Assembly (NCBI RefSeq): GCF_042646425.1
Contig: NZ_JBHRTR010000031.1
Span: forward strand, 310,001-374,000
Direction of reading: 5' to 3'
DNA from: Marinibaculum pumilum
GTDB lineage: Bacteria; Pseudomonadota; Alphaproteobacteria; Ferrovibrionales; Ferrovibrionaceae
DNA: 64,000 nucleotides
Under the pieces are notes generated by a model. The model was given only the letters and a program-made list of their open reading frames with translations, did not search any database and was not told where the DNA came from. This document shows positions 43,312-51,317 of the stretch, piece by piece; position 1 is the stretch's first letter, and every line of letters starts with the position of its first letter. A program made the translations under genes and the position numbers.

Positions 43312-43848
43312 ATGCCCAAGGTCCCGGCCATCCGCAGGCCCGTTTCGGCCGTCCCGGCGATCGCATCGGTGGCGCTGGCGGCTTTCATTGCCGCTCCGGC
43401 CGCCCAGGCGGCCGAGCTGACCAGCTTCAGCTGCAGCGACGAAAGGCTGGCACGCAACGTGACGACCATGCCGGTCACGTTCCAGAAGTCGGCCGACTCG
43501 CCGGTCAGCAAGACCTTCACCGCGCACCTGCAGGGCCGCAAGTCGCGCTTCTCCGCCCCCGAGGCGATCACCGCCACCTGCGAACTGAAGCCCGACCTGC
43601 ACTATATCGTCGAGGGCTATGACCGGGCCACGGGGCGCTACCTGCCGGTGAACGGCGCATACAAGATGGCCATCGCCTGCAAGGCCGTCCGCGCCGACGG
43701 CACCGGCTACCAGGGGATCGAGAGGCGGCTTTCGATTCCGGCACCGGCACAGGGCGGGCCGTTCGACGATCCCGAGGCGCGCAGCCGCTTCGACACCGCC
43801 GCCTGCCAGTCGGCGACGAGCGCGATCCGCGGCAGTCTCAGCCGGTAG
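43312..43848 (+). CDS. Secreted protein of unknown function
   Basis: 178 residues with a long Sec signal (PAIASVALAAFIAAPAAQAAE). The mature chain has five Cys residues and no clear family (LTSFSCSDERLARNVTTMP; RFSAPEAITATCELKPD). AAGGAGAT precedes the ATG. It is the last gene before the tRNA-Leu integration site. Confidence 0.65.
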   Translation: MPKVPAIRRPVSAVPAIASVALAAFIAAPAAQAAELTSFSCSDERLARNVTTMPVTFQKSADSPVSKTFTAHLQGRKSRFSAPEAITATCELKPDLHYIVEGYDRATGRYLPVNGAYKMAIACKAVRADGTGYQGIERRLSIPAPAQGGPFDDPEARSRFDTAACQSATSAIRGSLSR

Positions 43849-44341
43849 TCAGCAACCGATGGCCGGCGGCCGTTAACGGTCGTTCAACACTGGTCCGCCA
43901 GACTTCCGCCTTTGGGTGTTGCGCTGCGGGATTGCGCCTGTTGCGGTGCAGCATTATCTGTACGCATCCGGCATCGCCGCAGGCGGGCCGGGCAGACAGC
44001 CACAAGGCGGCCCAGCATGAACGCCATTCGCCGCGCGGCCTTCGGCCGCCAACCGCTTTCCACCCGTCCCGGCAGTTCCAGGTCTGCCGCCGGCAAGGAC
44101 GCCATCCTGCGTGCACGGCACCGGGCGAGCCAACGCGCTGCGCTTGCAGCGCTGCGCCGCGCCGGCCGCGGCACGCGGGTCCGCAGGCGGAGCGGTGGCC
44201 TGCGTCGCTGAGATCTTCAGGCCCAGATTGTCCGGCGGCTACTGTCTGTCCGGCAGACAAAGGCGGCCTGGACGCGGGCGCCGCGCAGGCCCGATAATCC
44301 CGGCCTCAGGATCCCTGCGTCACCGCATATAGGGGTCTGCG
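43849..44341. other. Intergenic region before the tRNA-Leu site
   Basis: About 490 bp. I find no convincing gene; short basic frames occur but lack ribosome binding sites. It must contain the original tRNA-Leu promoter. GTTAACG and an imperfect GTTAACGGTCGTTCAAC repeat lie near 43873. Confidence 0.4.
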
Positions 44342-44386
44342 CCGGGCGTGGCGGAATTGGTAGACGCGAGCGACTTAAAATCGCTT
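44342..44386 (+). pseudogene. tRNA-Leu(UAA), 5' half, cut by the integrative element
   Basis: The acceptor strand CCGGGCG, T8, D-arm (GCGGAATTGGTAGACGC) and the anticodon arm AGCGA-CTTAAAA-TCGCT of a leucine tRNA are intact. After TCGCTT the sequence no longer continues as a tRNA: there is no long variable arm, no TTC loop and no pairing partner for the acceptor strand. The missing 3' part is at 54255-54309, 9.9 kb away. Joining the two gives a complete cloverleaf with all seven acceptor pairs. Confidence 0.93.
44372..44386 (+). repeat. attL core of the integrative element (15-bp direct repeat)
   Basis: GACTTAAAATCGCTT, identical to 54255-54269. It covers the anticodon loop and the 3' side of the anticodon stem, the classical crossover zone for tyrosine integrases. 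Confidence 0.9.
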
Positions 44387-44394
44387 CAGGGTTC

Positions 44395-44406
44395 CCTCCG
44401 ACCCCC
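44395..44406 (+). repeat. Inverted repeat near attL (possible integrase arm site)
   Basis: CCTCCGACCCCC, found inverted as GGGGGTCGGAGG at 54166-54177 near the other end. Sequence around both copies is also similar (GGGT before, C-rich after). Confidence 0.5.
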
Positions 44407-44423
44407 TAAGCATCCCCCTTGGA

Positions 44424-44439
44424 CCGCAGGAAACTGCGG
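44424..44439. other. GAAA-tetraloop hairpin near attL
   Basis: CCGCAG-GAAA-CTGCGG, a perfect 6-bp stem closed by a GNRA loop. It lies between attL and the polymerase gene. It could be part of a folded leader RNA or a recombination site; no T-run follows directly. Confidence 0.4.
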
Positions 44440-44833
44440 ATCTCCGGGTGCTTTGTATGTTTTCGATCTTGGAGGCGTGACGGCGAAGCTGGAAAATCAT
44501 TGGCGTCACACCGTCACTGCGTTCCCGTTTAGGTCCCTTTCAGAGCCACGATTGAGACCGCATTTCGGGACGCATCATCCCTCCTGGCTCGTAATTAATG
44601 GCCCACTGTGAATGAACCTCCGTGCGCTCGGCACTCGGAGACAGTGCGGGTGACATCCAGTCCGATGGTCCATTGGGTGGATCGGTACGCCCCATTGTCC
44701 CCGGCTTGGTCGCACTGCCCCCTCAATCCACCCTGACCAAGGAGAACCCATCACCACCACGACCAACCCCGAACCACGCGACCGCCCCTTTGAGCCCCGC
44801 AGGCGCCCCAGAAGCACTCAGGCGAAGGCCCTG

Positions 44834-46141
44834 GTGGCGGACGCCATCCCGCTCCTCGAGGCCCATGAGACCCGACAGCGGCGCCGGAAGGCAGGACACG
44901 ATCAGGAGACCTTCGGGGCCACCGTGGCAGCCGTCCTGTGCGACGTCGTCCACCATCACCTGACCGGTCGCGACGGTGCCGTAGCGATCCCCCGCTCAAG
45001 CACGAAGCTGGGTACCAAGAGCCGATATCGGCATCGGGTCCTGTCCAAGCAGCTTCCCCAGATCCTGGACGCGATGGCCAAGCCGGAAGTTGGCCTGATC
45101 CGGCAGGAGGTGGGCAGACGTGGTCTGTTCGGCTTCCAGGGCTGGGAGACCACCATCCAAGCCGGGCCGCGTCTGCGACAGCACATCCGTGTCCTCGATC
45201 TCGACAAGACGGACCTGAAGCTGGCAGCTGAGGGTGAGGTGATCATCCTACGCCGCGACGAGGATGACAGCCCAGAAGGACACGACAGCCCAGGCCAGGA
45301 CGCCGACATGGGCGCCACGAAGGCCCACGGTCGGAAGACCAGGAAGGTAGTCGTCGAGTACGAGGACACTTCCGACACGAACGCCATGCGAGCCAGGATG
45401 GAGACCATCAACGAATGGCTCTGGCAGGCGGACCTGGATGTGTACGAGGCCCTGGTGGGGCACCACGAGGTAGACCCTGAGGAGCGCCGCCTCCGCCGGA
45501 TCTTCAGCTTGAGGAGGTTCGACAGGGGCGGGCGGCTCTACGGCGGCTTCTGGCAGACCATGAAGAAGGAAGCCCGTCGGAAGGCCATCACGATCAACGG
45601 GGAACCGGTCGTCGAGTTGGACCTGGGCCAGGTGGCGCCACGCATCCTCTACGGCATGGTCGGTGCCAGGCCGCACTGGAAGGACGCCTACATTGTCCCC
45701 GGTCACGAGTGGCATCGCGAGGGCATCAAGCTCCTCCTCAACACCATCCTCTTCGACACCAAACCCCGAACCCAGATGCCCCAGGGCGGCCGGAAGTTGT
45801 TCAGCATGTCCGACCATGCCAACGACAAGACCAGCCACAAGCAACTCCGGGAGAAGGAGAAGGTCGAGACGATCATTCAGGCCATCGGAGACCACCACCA
45901 TCCCATCCGGCACCAGTTCTTCACAGGGGTGGGCCATGAGGTCCAGTACCGGGAGAGCGAGATCATGGTGGAGATCCTCCTCAGGCTCAGGGAGAACGAC
46001 GTCGTCGCCCTGCCCATCCATGATGGCCTTCTGGTGCCCAGGTCTGCCCTGGAGGTCTCCAGGGAGGTCATGGTGGGGACCTTCGAGGAGATGGCCCAGG
46101 TAGAGGCTGTTGTCCGGATGAAGGGTTGGACAACCCACTAA
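44834..46141 (+). CDS. Family A/T7-like polymerase-related protein
   Basis: 435 residues from GTG. The N-terminal 200 residues match nothing I know. The C-terminal half has the three palm/finger motifs of family A DNA polymerases and T7-type RNA polymerases in the right order: motif A VVELDLGQVAPRILYG (Asp263), motif B RxxxK in WHREGIKLLLNTIL (Arg295, Lys299) and motif C ALPIHDGLLVP (His396, Asp397). The arginine-rich GGRLYGGFWQTMKKEARR (232-249) precedes motif A. It lacks the exonuclease domain. Proteins with this layout occur in mobile elements and may relate to transposon-virus polymerases. It probably copies the element. AAGGAG at 44739-44744 suits an upstream ATC codon at 44750 better than this GTG, so the true protein may be 28 residues longer. 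Confidence 0.68.
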   Translation: MADAIPLLEAHETRQRRRKAGHDQETFGATVAAVLCDVVHHHLTGRDGAVAIPRSSTKLGTKSRYRHRVLSKQLPQILDAMAKPEVGLIRQEVGRRGLFGFQGWETTIQAGPRLRQHIRVLDLDKTDLKLAAEGEVIILRRDEDDSPEGHDSPGQDADMGATKAHGRKTRKVVVEYEDTSDTNAMRARMETINEWLWQADLDVYEALVGHHEVDPEERRLRRIFSLRRFDRGGRLYGGFWQTMKKEARRKAITINGEPVVELDLGQVAPRILYGMVGARPHWKDAYIVPGHEWHREGIKLLLNTILFDTKPRTQMPQGGRKLFSMSDHANDKTSHKQLREKEKVETIIQAIGDHHHPIRHQFFTGVGHEVQYRESEIMVEILLRLRENDVVALPIHDGLLVPRSALEVSREVMVGTFEEMAQVEAVVRMKGWTTH

Positions 46142-46473
46142 CGAAGGAAACCCTTTGGGTCTGGTCCTCGTGGTGGTTTGGTGAAGACGTAGATGTCTTG
46201 GAAGGCGATCATCGGGAGCATTGTATGGGTAGCTGGGGGGCTCCTGTTATGGAGTACCCGTAGGCTCCACCGATGAGCCTCACCGCATCCTGGTGGTCGA
46301 CACGTCCACGAGACGATAGCTCATGGAGTCCACAGGGGGCGCTGTACGGGGTTCGGAGGTCTCCTCGGTGGGGGAAGGCCTCTGGTGATCCTCGAAAGCC
46401 TGTGTGCGGGCCTCACTCATGGAGAAAAGGGATGGCATGTCGGCAGCTTTGGCGCCGATGTCGGTGATCCGAC
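46142..46473. other. Intergenic region between polymerase and lipoprotein genes
   Basis: About 330 bp between convergent genes. No gene is seen. AAGGAAACCCTTTGGG just after the polymerase stop could form a weak hairpin. Confidence 0.4.
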
Positions 46474-46836
46474 TTACTGGCTCCCGCCACTGCCGCCGCC
46501 GCCCCCGCCTCCGGCACCACCACCGGCAGACCCGGCGCTGTTGGAGATCAGGACGGCCAAGCTGCGGGACTGGACCACCTCGTTCAGGTCCTGGAAGGAC
46601 GCGAAGCTCTTTCCCTCCAGGCCGTAGAAGCTGGCCGCCTGGGTTGCCGTGACCATCCCCTCCACTCCATCCGGGGCCGGCTCCCCGTAGATGCGCAGGA
46701 CCTCGGCGGACAGCTCGGTGATCTCCGGGGTGCCCATGGAGTCGGACATGCCGGTGGTCTTGCAGCCGGTCACCGAGCCTACGGCCAATGCTCCTGCAAC
46801 CAGCCAGCGAAAAGGAGGCCACGCGGTGGTCATCAC
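46474..46836 (-). CDS. Small lipoprotein with glycine-rich tail
   Basis: 120 residues. A lipoprotein signal ends in the lipobox VTGC (Cys25). The mature part is short (PEITELSAEVLRIYGEPA; EGKSFASFQDLNEVV) and ends in a run of Gly and Ser (AGGGAGGGGGGGSGGSQ). No family is recognised. It overlaps the stop of the glycine-zipper lipoprotein by ATGA, so it is the last gene of a three-lipoprotein operon. Residue after Cys is Lys, which does not forbid outer-membrane sorting. Confidence 0.65.
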   Translation of the reverse strand: MMTTAWPPFRWLVAGALAVGSVTGCKTTGMSDSMGTPEITELSAEVLRIYGEPAPDGVEGMVTATQAASFYGLEGKSFASFQDLNEVVQSRSLAVLISNSAGSAGGGAGGGGGGGSGGSQ

Positions 46837-47294
46837 CTACGCGACGGGTCCGCGATAATCCTCGAACGCGAGCCGTAGAGGACGATTACACGATCGCCTT
46901 CGGCAAATCGTTGAGCCGTGCCCTGGACCACGGTCAGCAAGGCGCCGTTCTCCGTTTCCACGACGTACTCAACTGCCTTTTGGCCGGTAGTACCTTCCTC
47001 GATTGCCGCACCAGCAACACCACCGGCTACAGCACCCGCGATTGCCCCGATCACATTGGTGCGCGTGTTACCACCAATGAACGATCCACCAACAGCCCCG
47101 GCCCCAGCCCCGGCGGCTGCACCTACGCCGGACTGACTACCTTGCACATCGACATTCCTGGCGCTTACGACGGTCCCTCGGACAGAGCGGTTTACCTGAC
47201 CAACAGAGGTTGCCGTGTAGGAGTCTGGGGAGATGTCTCGCTGGCACGCCGCGAGCGCGGCCGCCAAGGCTAGTGCGACGACGACTTTTCTCAT
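46833..47294 (-). CDS. Glycine-zipper (SlyB/2TM-like) lipoprotein
   Basis: 153 residues. The lipobox is LAAC (Cys17). A glycine-zipper segment (GVGAAAGAGAGAVGGSFIGG and GAIAGAVAGGVAGAAIEEG) forms two short membrane-inserting helices as in SlyB and related outer-membrane lipoproteins. The C-terminal 50 residues are a small beta domain (ALLTVVQGTAQRFAEGDRVIVLYG). It is the middle gene of the lipoprotein operon, 6 bp after the first gene. Confidence 0.8.
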   Translation of the reverse strand: MRKVVVALALAAALAACQRDISPDSYTATSVGQVNRSVRGTVVSARNVDVQGSQSGVGAAAGAGAGAVGGSFIGGNTRTNVIGAIAGAVAGGVAGAAIEEGTTGQKAVEYVVETENGALLTVVQGTAQRFAEGDRVIVLYGSRSRIIADPSRR

Positions 47295-47300
47295 TGTGAT

Positions 47301-47918
47301 CTACGAACTGGGTGCTGAGCGGTCGGGCTTGCTCGGCGCGGGGAACATTGGGCGCTTCAGGTCGACTGTCTCCAAAGCCTGGAGGAAGGCGAGAACGTTG
47401 TTCTTCACAGAGCGGTTCACGCTTTCCCGTGCTCGGACCACGCCAAGAAAGTCATAGTCCCCCGGTGTCGTGCCTTGGGAGGTTATGTCCTGCGAGAAAA
47501 TGATATCGCCATTGCTGCGGTCGATGATCTCGTATTTGGCGACGGTGTCGGTGGTCATGGAGATGCCCATGGCCGGGACGTCAAGCTTCAGCACCTTCAC
47601 CGCTATCGACACTGTCTGAGGGGCTCTGTCGGTGAAGATAGCCATCCTGGCCAGGCTTTCTTCGATGGCGCCTTCCCAGGTGTCGGTAAGGGAGGTGCCT
47701 GAGCCCATTGCGCCGCCGGCTTCTGTGAACATGGTCTCCACTTCGCCCTGCTGTTCTCCTTCAGGGGCAATGCTGACCGTTATCGAGCGGACCTCCGCTG
47801 GCAGCTTGGTCGTCGAAACCCCTACGTTGTTCGGTGTGAACTGAAGAGGTGGTAATTGCTTCGCGCAACCGCCCAGTCCAATGGCGACGAATGCGATGGC
47901 AAACCAATAGCGCTTCAT
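47301..47918 (-). CDS. Lipoprotein, YajG-like layout
   Basis: 205 residues with a lipobox LGGC (Cys18) after MKRYWFAIAFVAIG. The mature domain has SITVSIAPEGE, WEGAIEESLARMAIFTD and IIDRSNGDIIFSQDI, a pattern of strands and helices like lipoproteins of the YajG/LpoB-type fold, but the match is loose. It starts the operon with the two lipoproteins that follow. GGGGGGACC precedes the ATG. Three surface lipoproteins on a small element suggest a role in the host envelope, for example blocking entry of rivals. Confidence 0.6.
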   Translation of the reverse strand: MKRYWFAIAFVAIGLGGCAKQLPPLQFTPNNVGVSTTKLPAEVRSITVSIAPEGEQQGEVETMFTEAGGAMGSGTSLTDTWEGAIEESLARMAIFTDRAPQTVSIAVKVLKLDVPAMGISMTTDTVAKYEIIDRSNGDIIFSQDITSQGTTPGDYDFLGVVRARESVNRSVKNNVLAFLQALETVDLKRPMFPAPSKPDRSAPSS

Positions 47919-48160
47919 GTGGTCCCCCCGGATGTGTTCCGCGTTTGGTAGCCTAGCGGGCGGTTTTGGGCTTTGACGAGCAAATTCGACATAGCGCGCC
48001 CGCCAATGGGGCATTGCTGTCAAGTGGCGCAACCGCCCAAGGCCGAAATCAGGTCCGGATTTTTGGGGCAAGTTTGTGAGCGGCTACCCACGGACCTTGT
48101 GGGGTCGACTTCCCCCCGTTGGGGGGTGGTTCTGCGCAACATGGCGCTTGATGCCTGGGG

Positions 48161-48589
48161 GTGGGGTGTGGCTTGGAGCGCCCCTTCCACTTCGAGGGCA
48201 TGCCCGTCCGCATCTGGGATGCCAGCGGCGAGCCCTGGTTCGTCCTGGTGGATGTCTGCCGGGTCCTGGAGATCGGCAACACCACCATGGCTGCCCGTGC
48301 CCTGGACCCCGACGAGAAGAATACCCTCAACATTACTGATGGTAATCGCGGCAACCCCAACCGGACCATCATCAACGAGAGTGGCCTTTACTCCCTGATC
48401 CTGACCAGCCGGAAGCCGGCGGCCAAGCGGTTCAAGAAGTGGGTCACCGCAGAGGTCCTTCCGTCGATCCGCAAGACGGGCAGCTACGGTGCCCCGGCCC
48501 TGGACATGCGGGACCCGGCTCAGATGCAGCAGGCGTTCTTGGGGGGCTCAGGTAGGGGGTCAGAAAAGCCTCGCCGATTGACGGCTTGA
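48161..48589 (+). CDS. BRO-N domain antirepressor, short form
   Basis: 142 residues. The BRO-N domain of phage antirepressors spans about 8-105: FHFEGMPVRIWDASGEPWFV, VDVCRVLEIGNTTMAARALD, IINESGLYSLILTSRKPAAK and FKKWVTAEVLPSIRKTGSYG. A normal antirepressor has a second C-terminal domain (KilA-C or similar); here the frame ends about 35 residues after BRO-N, right where a set of repeats begins. It may be truncated by a recombination event. GTG at 48161 or a TTG slightly later could be the start. Confidence 0.75.
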   Translation: MGCGLERPFHFEGMPVRIWDASGEPWFVLVDVCRVLEIGNTTMAARALDPDEKNTLNITDGNRGNPNRTIINESGLYSLILTSRKPAAKRFKKWVTAEVLPSIRKTGSYGAPALDMRDPAQMQQAFLGGSGRGSEKPRRLTA

Positions 48590-48656
48590 AAGGCCCGGAA
48601 ACCCTCGCCCATAACTGGCCCATCTAATGGGTCGGAAAAGAGTTGATTTCTGACCC
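48557..48656. repeat. Repeat cluster before the serine recombinase (res-like)
   Basis: Three related 10-12 bp elements within 100 bp: GGGTCAGAAAAG (48557-48568), GGGTCGGAAAAG (48629-48640) and the inverted TTTCTGACCC (48647-48656). They lie just before the serine recombinase gene, as the res sites of resolvases do. Confidence 0.5.
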
Positions 48657-48715
48657 TATGGTTCCCAGGTGGTGGTCGAGGACGGCAACGGCCCACCAGC
48701 ACCAGGGGACGGACC

Positions 48716-49309
48716 ATGACCAATACCGCAGCCATTTACCTTCGGGTCTCCACCAACGAGCAGACCACCCAGAACCAGCGGGAGGCTCTCCAGGCTGTAG
48801 CTGAAAAGGCAGGCTGGGAGGTGGCCGAGGTCTACGAGGATGCCGGCATCAGTGGCGCCAAGGCCAGGGACAAGCGTCCTGCCCTAGACAGGCTCATGAA
48901 GGATGCCGCCCGCCGCCGGTTCGATGTGGTGATGGCATGGTCGGTGGATCGCCTGGGGCGGTCCCTGACGGACCTGGTGGGCCTGTTCGAGGACCTGAAG
49001 GCATCCCAGGTGGACCTCTACCTCCACCAGCAGGCCCTGGACACCTCGACCCCCTCAGGCAAGGCCATGTTCCAGATGTGCGGAGTCTTTGCGGAGTTCG
49101 AGCGGTCGATGATCCAGGAACGGGTCAAGGCAGGTCTGGAGAGGGCCAGGAAGTCCGGCACCCGGCTCGGTCGGCCCAGTGTGGGGGACACCGTCGAGGA
49201 GGCCATCAGGGAGCGCCTGGAGGCCGGCATGGGCAAGCGCAAGATCGCTGACGAGCTTGGTGTCGGGAAAGGGACCGTGGTCCGGGTGGCGAGAGCCCAG
49301 GCGGCGTGA
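48716..49309 (+). CDS. Serine recombinase (resolvase/invertase)
   Basis: 197 residues. AIYLRVSTNEQTTQNQ holds the nucleophile Ser12; AGISGAKARDKRPALDRL, WSVDRLGRSLTDLV and FAEFERSMIQERVKAGLERAR are the standard catalytic and long-helix parts. The C-terminal helix-turn-helix is MGKRKIADELGVGKGTVVRV (near 169-188). Size and layout are of the resolvase/invertase group, not the large serine integrases. It probably acts on the repeats at 48557-48656 for inversion or dimer resolution. Having it beside a tyrosine integrase in one small element is notable. Confidence 0.92.
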   Translation: MTNTAAIYLRVSTNEQTTQNQREALQAVAEKAGWEVAEVYEDAGISGAKARDKRPALDRLMKDAARRRFDVVMAWSVDRLGRSLTDLVGLFEDLKASQVDLYLHQQALDTSTPSGKAMFQMCGVFAEFERSMIQERVKAGLERARKSGTRLGRPSVGDTVEEAIRERLEAGMGKRKIADELGVGKGTVVRVARAQAA

Positions 49310-49585
49310 ACGTCCCTCAAGTCACTACGCCCCTGGCCCTGGTGACGCTTGGAGCAGGCCTGCACAGTTACTCCCGTCGACGTAGAGGCCGAGTTTCCAT
49401 ATGGGACCGGCCGGCCCAGGGTATGGCTCAGACTGAGGAGCGCCCAGAAAATTGGCGGACCTTGCAGTGATGTGTGAGCGGAAGAAACAGAATGAACAGA
49501 AGCGCTGTTGAGGCAGCTATCGGCAATCGACGAGCAGATGGAATCGGCACTAAAGTGCACTCATTGAGTTTTGGGGCAATCAGCG

Positions 49586-50752
49586 ATGGCGAAGAGCGTT
49601 AAGGCCCTGGTGGAGCCTGCGGTGCTCGCTTGGGCGAGAAAGACTGCAAAGCTGACTGTGGAAGAAGTTTCGACCCGCATTCACGTAGATGAAGTTCGCA
49701 TCAGTGGATGGGAGGACCCTGAAACCGACGATGCGCCAACGGTCCGCCAATTGCAGCGGCTTGCCGGCATCTACAAGCGTCCCCTCGCTGTCCTCTACCT
49801 CTCGGAACCGCCCACAGAATTCCAGGCGTTGCGCGACTTCCGTCGGCATCCCGGATCTACTGACCCTACTTCGCCCGATCTTGTCTACCAGATCCGGCGC
49901 GCGCAAGAACGCCGGCATATCGCACTTGACCTCCTCTCCATCGAGAACGAGACGCCTAGCCGCCTGGAATTGCAGGCCTCCCTTGCGAGCGACCCGGAAA
50001 ATGTTGGGCGAGACGTGCGGGATCTACTTAACGTAGATGAGCAGCAGGTGAGCAGTTGGCGAGACGCGCGCGAAGCCTTCAATGGATGGCGTAGGGCTAT
50101 CGAAAGCAAAGGTGTGCTCGTCTTCCAAGTGAGTGGCATTCCGGTTAGCCAGATGAGGGGATTTTCGGTTTGGGAACCAGAGCTGCCAATCATTGCAGTC
50201 AATATGCAGGATGCCCCGAACGGCAGAATGTTCTCGCTCTTGCATGAGTTCACACACTTGATGCTGCGCGAAGGTGGTATCTGCGACTTCGAAGAGGATG
50301 ATCGCTCACCAAGCCAGGCCGTGGAAGTCTTCTGCAATGCGGTAGCTGGCGCTGCGCTCCTGCCAAGCTCGGATCTGCTAGGCGATCCCGTCGTTGTTGA
50401 TCATGGTCGCGGGCCAGCTTGGTCAGATGCTGAACTTCAGGATCTGTCGCGGCGCCACCGTGTAAGCCGAGAGGTCGTTCTACGGCGGCTCTTACGGTTT
50501 GAACGCACCACTCCAGGTTTCTACCGCCAGACGCGGCAGCGCTTTCTGCAGGAATACGTGCGAGCGCGAGAAAGCAGCACCGGTTTTGCGCCCCCATCTA
50601 CCCTGGCTGTGGCTAGGCTGGGCAAGCCATTCGCCCGATTGGTGCTCAGAAGTTACCGCAGTGAGCGAATATCGCTGAATGCAGTCTCAGACTACCTGGG
50701 TGTTCGGGTAAAGCACCTGCCGAAAATCGAAGAATTAGTGGCGGCTGCGTGA
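49586..50752 (+). CDS. XRE-HTH plus ImmA/IrrE metallopeptidase
   Basis: 388 residues. The N-terminal helix-turn-helix (KLTVEEVSTRIHVDEVRISGWE, about 22-43) is followed by a linker and a zinc metallopeptidase domain with HEFTH at 220-224 (FSLLHEFTHLMLRE), preceded by GFSVWEPELPIIAVN. ImmA/IrrE proteases cleave repressors, and this fused form often pairs with a DUF4411 gene. That gene starts 4 bp downstream. The ATG at 49586 was chosen over a TTG 15 bp earlier. Base composition is lower in G+C than the chromosome, so it was acquired separately. Confidence 0.88.
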   Translation: MAKSVKALVEPAVLAWARKTAKLTVEEVSTRIHVDEVRISGWEDPETDDAPTVRQLQRLAGIYKRPLAVLYLSEPPTEFQALRDFRRHPGSTDPTSPDLVYQIRRAQERRHIALDLLSIENETPSRLELQASLASDPENVGRDVRDLLNVDEQQVSSWRDAREAFNGWRRAIESKGVLVFQVSGIPVSQMRGFSVWEPELPIIAVNMQDAPNGRMFSLLHEFTHLMLREGGICDFEEDDRSPSQAVEVFCNAVAGAALLPSSDLLGDPVVVDHGRGPAWSDAELQDLSRRHRVSREVVLRRLLRFERTTPGFYRQTRQRFLQEYVRARESSTGFAPPSTLAVARLGKPFARLVLRSYRSERISLNAVSDYLGVRVKHLPKIEELVAAA

Positions 50753-50756
50753 TTCG

Positions 50757-51218
50757 ATGTACTCGATTGATACCAGTGCCCTGCTTGATGGCTTGGTGAG
50801 GCATTATCCTATCGCTACATTTCCAGGGCTTTGGAGCCGGATCGACGACCTGATCCAGAATAATCGGCTCAAAGCATGTGAGATGGTAAAAGATGAACTC
50901 GATCGTAGGGATGACGATGCTTCGGCTTGGATAAAAGCAAGGCCAGAAATGGTGGTCCCGATCGACACTGAGCGACAACCGCACATTCGTCGAATTCTTG
51001 CTACACACCCTCGGCTTGTGGACACGCGTAGAGGTAGGTCGACGGCAGACCCCTTTGTCATTGCCTTGGCCATGCAGCTCGGTTGCCCAGTGGTAACTGG
51101 GGAGGCGGCAACTGGGGTTCCTACAAAGCCCAACATTCCGGACGTGTGTCAAGCAGAGGGAATTGAATGCATCACGTTCCTACAACTCATCCAGCGGAGT
51201 GGGTGGGTATTCAGATAG
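50757..51218 (+). CDS. DUF4411 PIN-like nuclease-toxin-type protein
   Basis: 153 residues starting MYSIDTSALLDGLVRHYP, where Asp5 and the later Glu/Asp residues (MVKDELDRRDDD; STADPFVIALAM; GCPVVTGE) form the PIN-type metal site. DUF4411 proteins act as RNase-like toxins or nucleases and typically follow an ImmA/IrrE-HTH gene as here. The four-base gap implies one transcript. A toxin-antitoxin or phage-defence role is inference from this pairing. Confidence 0.85.
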   Translation: MYSIDTSALLDGLVRHYPIATFPGLWSRIDDLIQNNRLKACEMVKDELDRRDDDASAWIKARPEMVVPIDTERQPHIRRILATHPRLVDTRRGRSTADPFVIALAMQLGCPVVTGEAATGVPTKPNIPDVCQAEGIECITFLQLIQRSGWVFR

Positions 51219-51317
51219 AAAAGACTTCTCCAGGGACGGGACAGTTAATAAATTGAAGAGATTTGAACGCTTATTCATGGCATAAACTAAGGGACTGTCT
51301 ACGTCTAGGAGGTGGAT

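Noticed and set aside
43932..44297. Short basic frames before the tRNA-Leu site, including one starting MNAIRRAAFGRQ
   Set aside because: No ribosome binding site, no family and an arginine-rich composition expected by chance in GC-rich DNA.
44348..44611. An 87-residue reading frame beginning MAELVDASDLKS across the left end of the element
   Set aside because: Its start is simply the translated 5' half of the tRNA-Leu gene and it has no ribosome binding site. Such frames are a common annotation artefact at tRNA genes.
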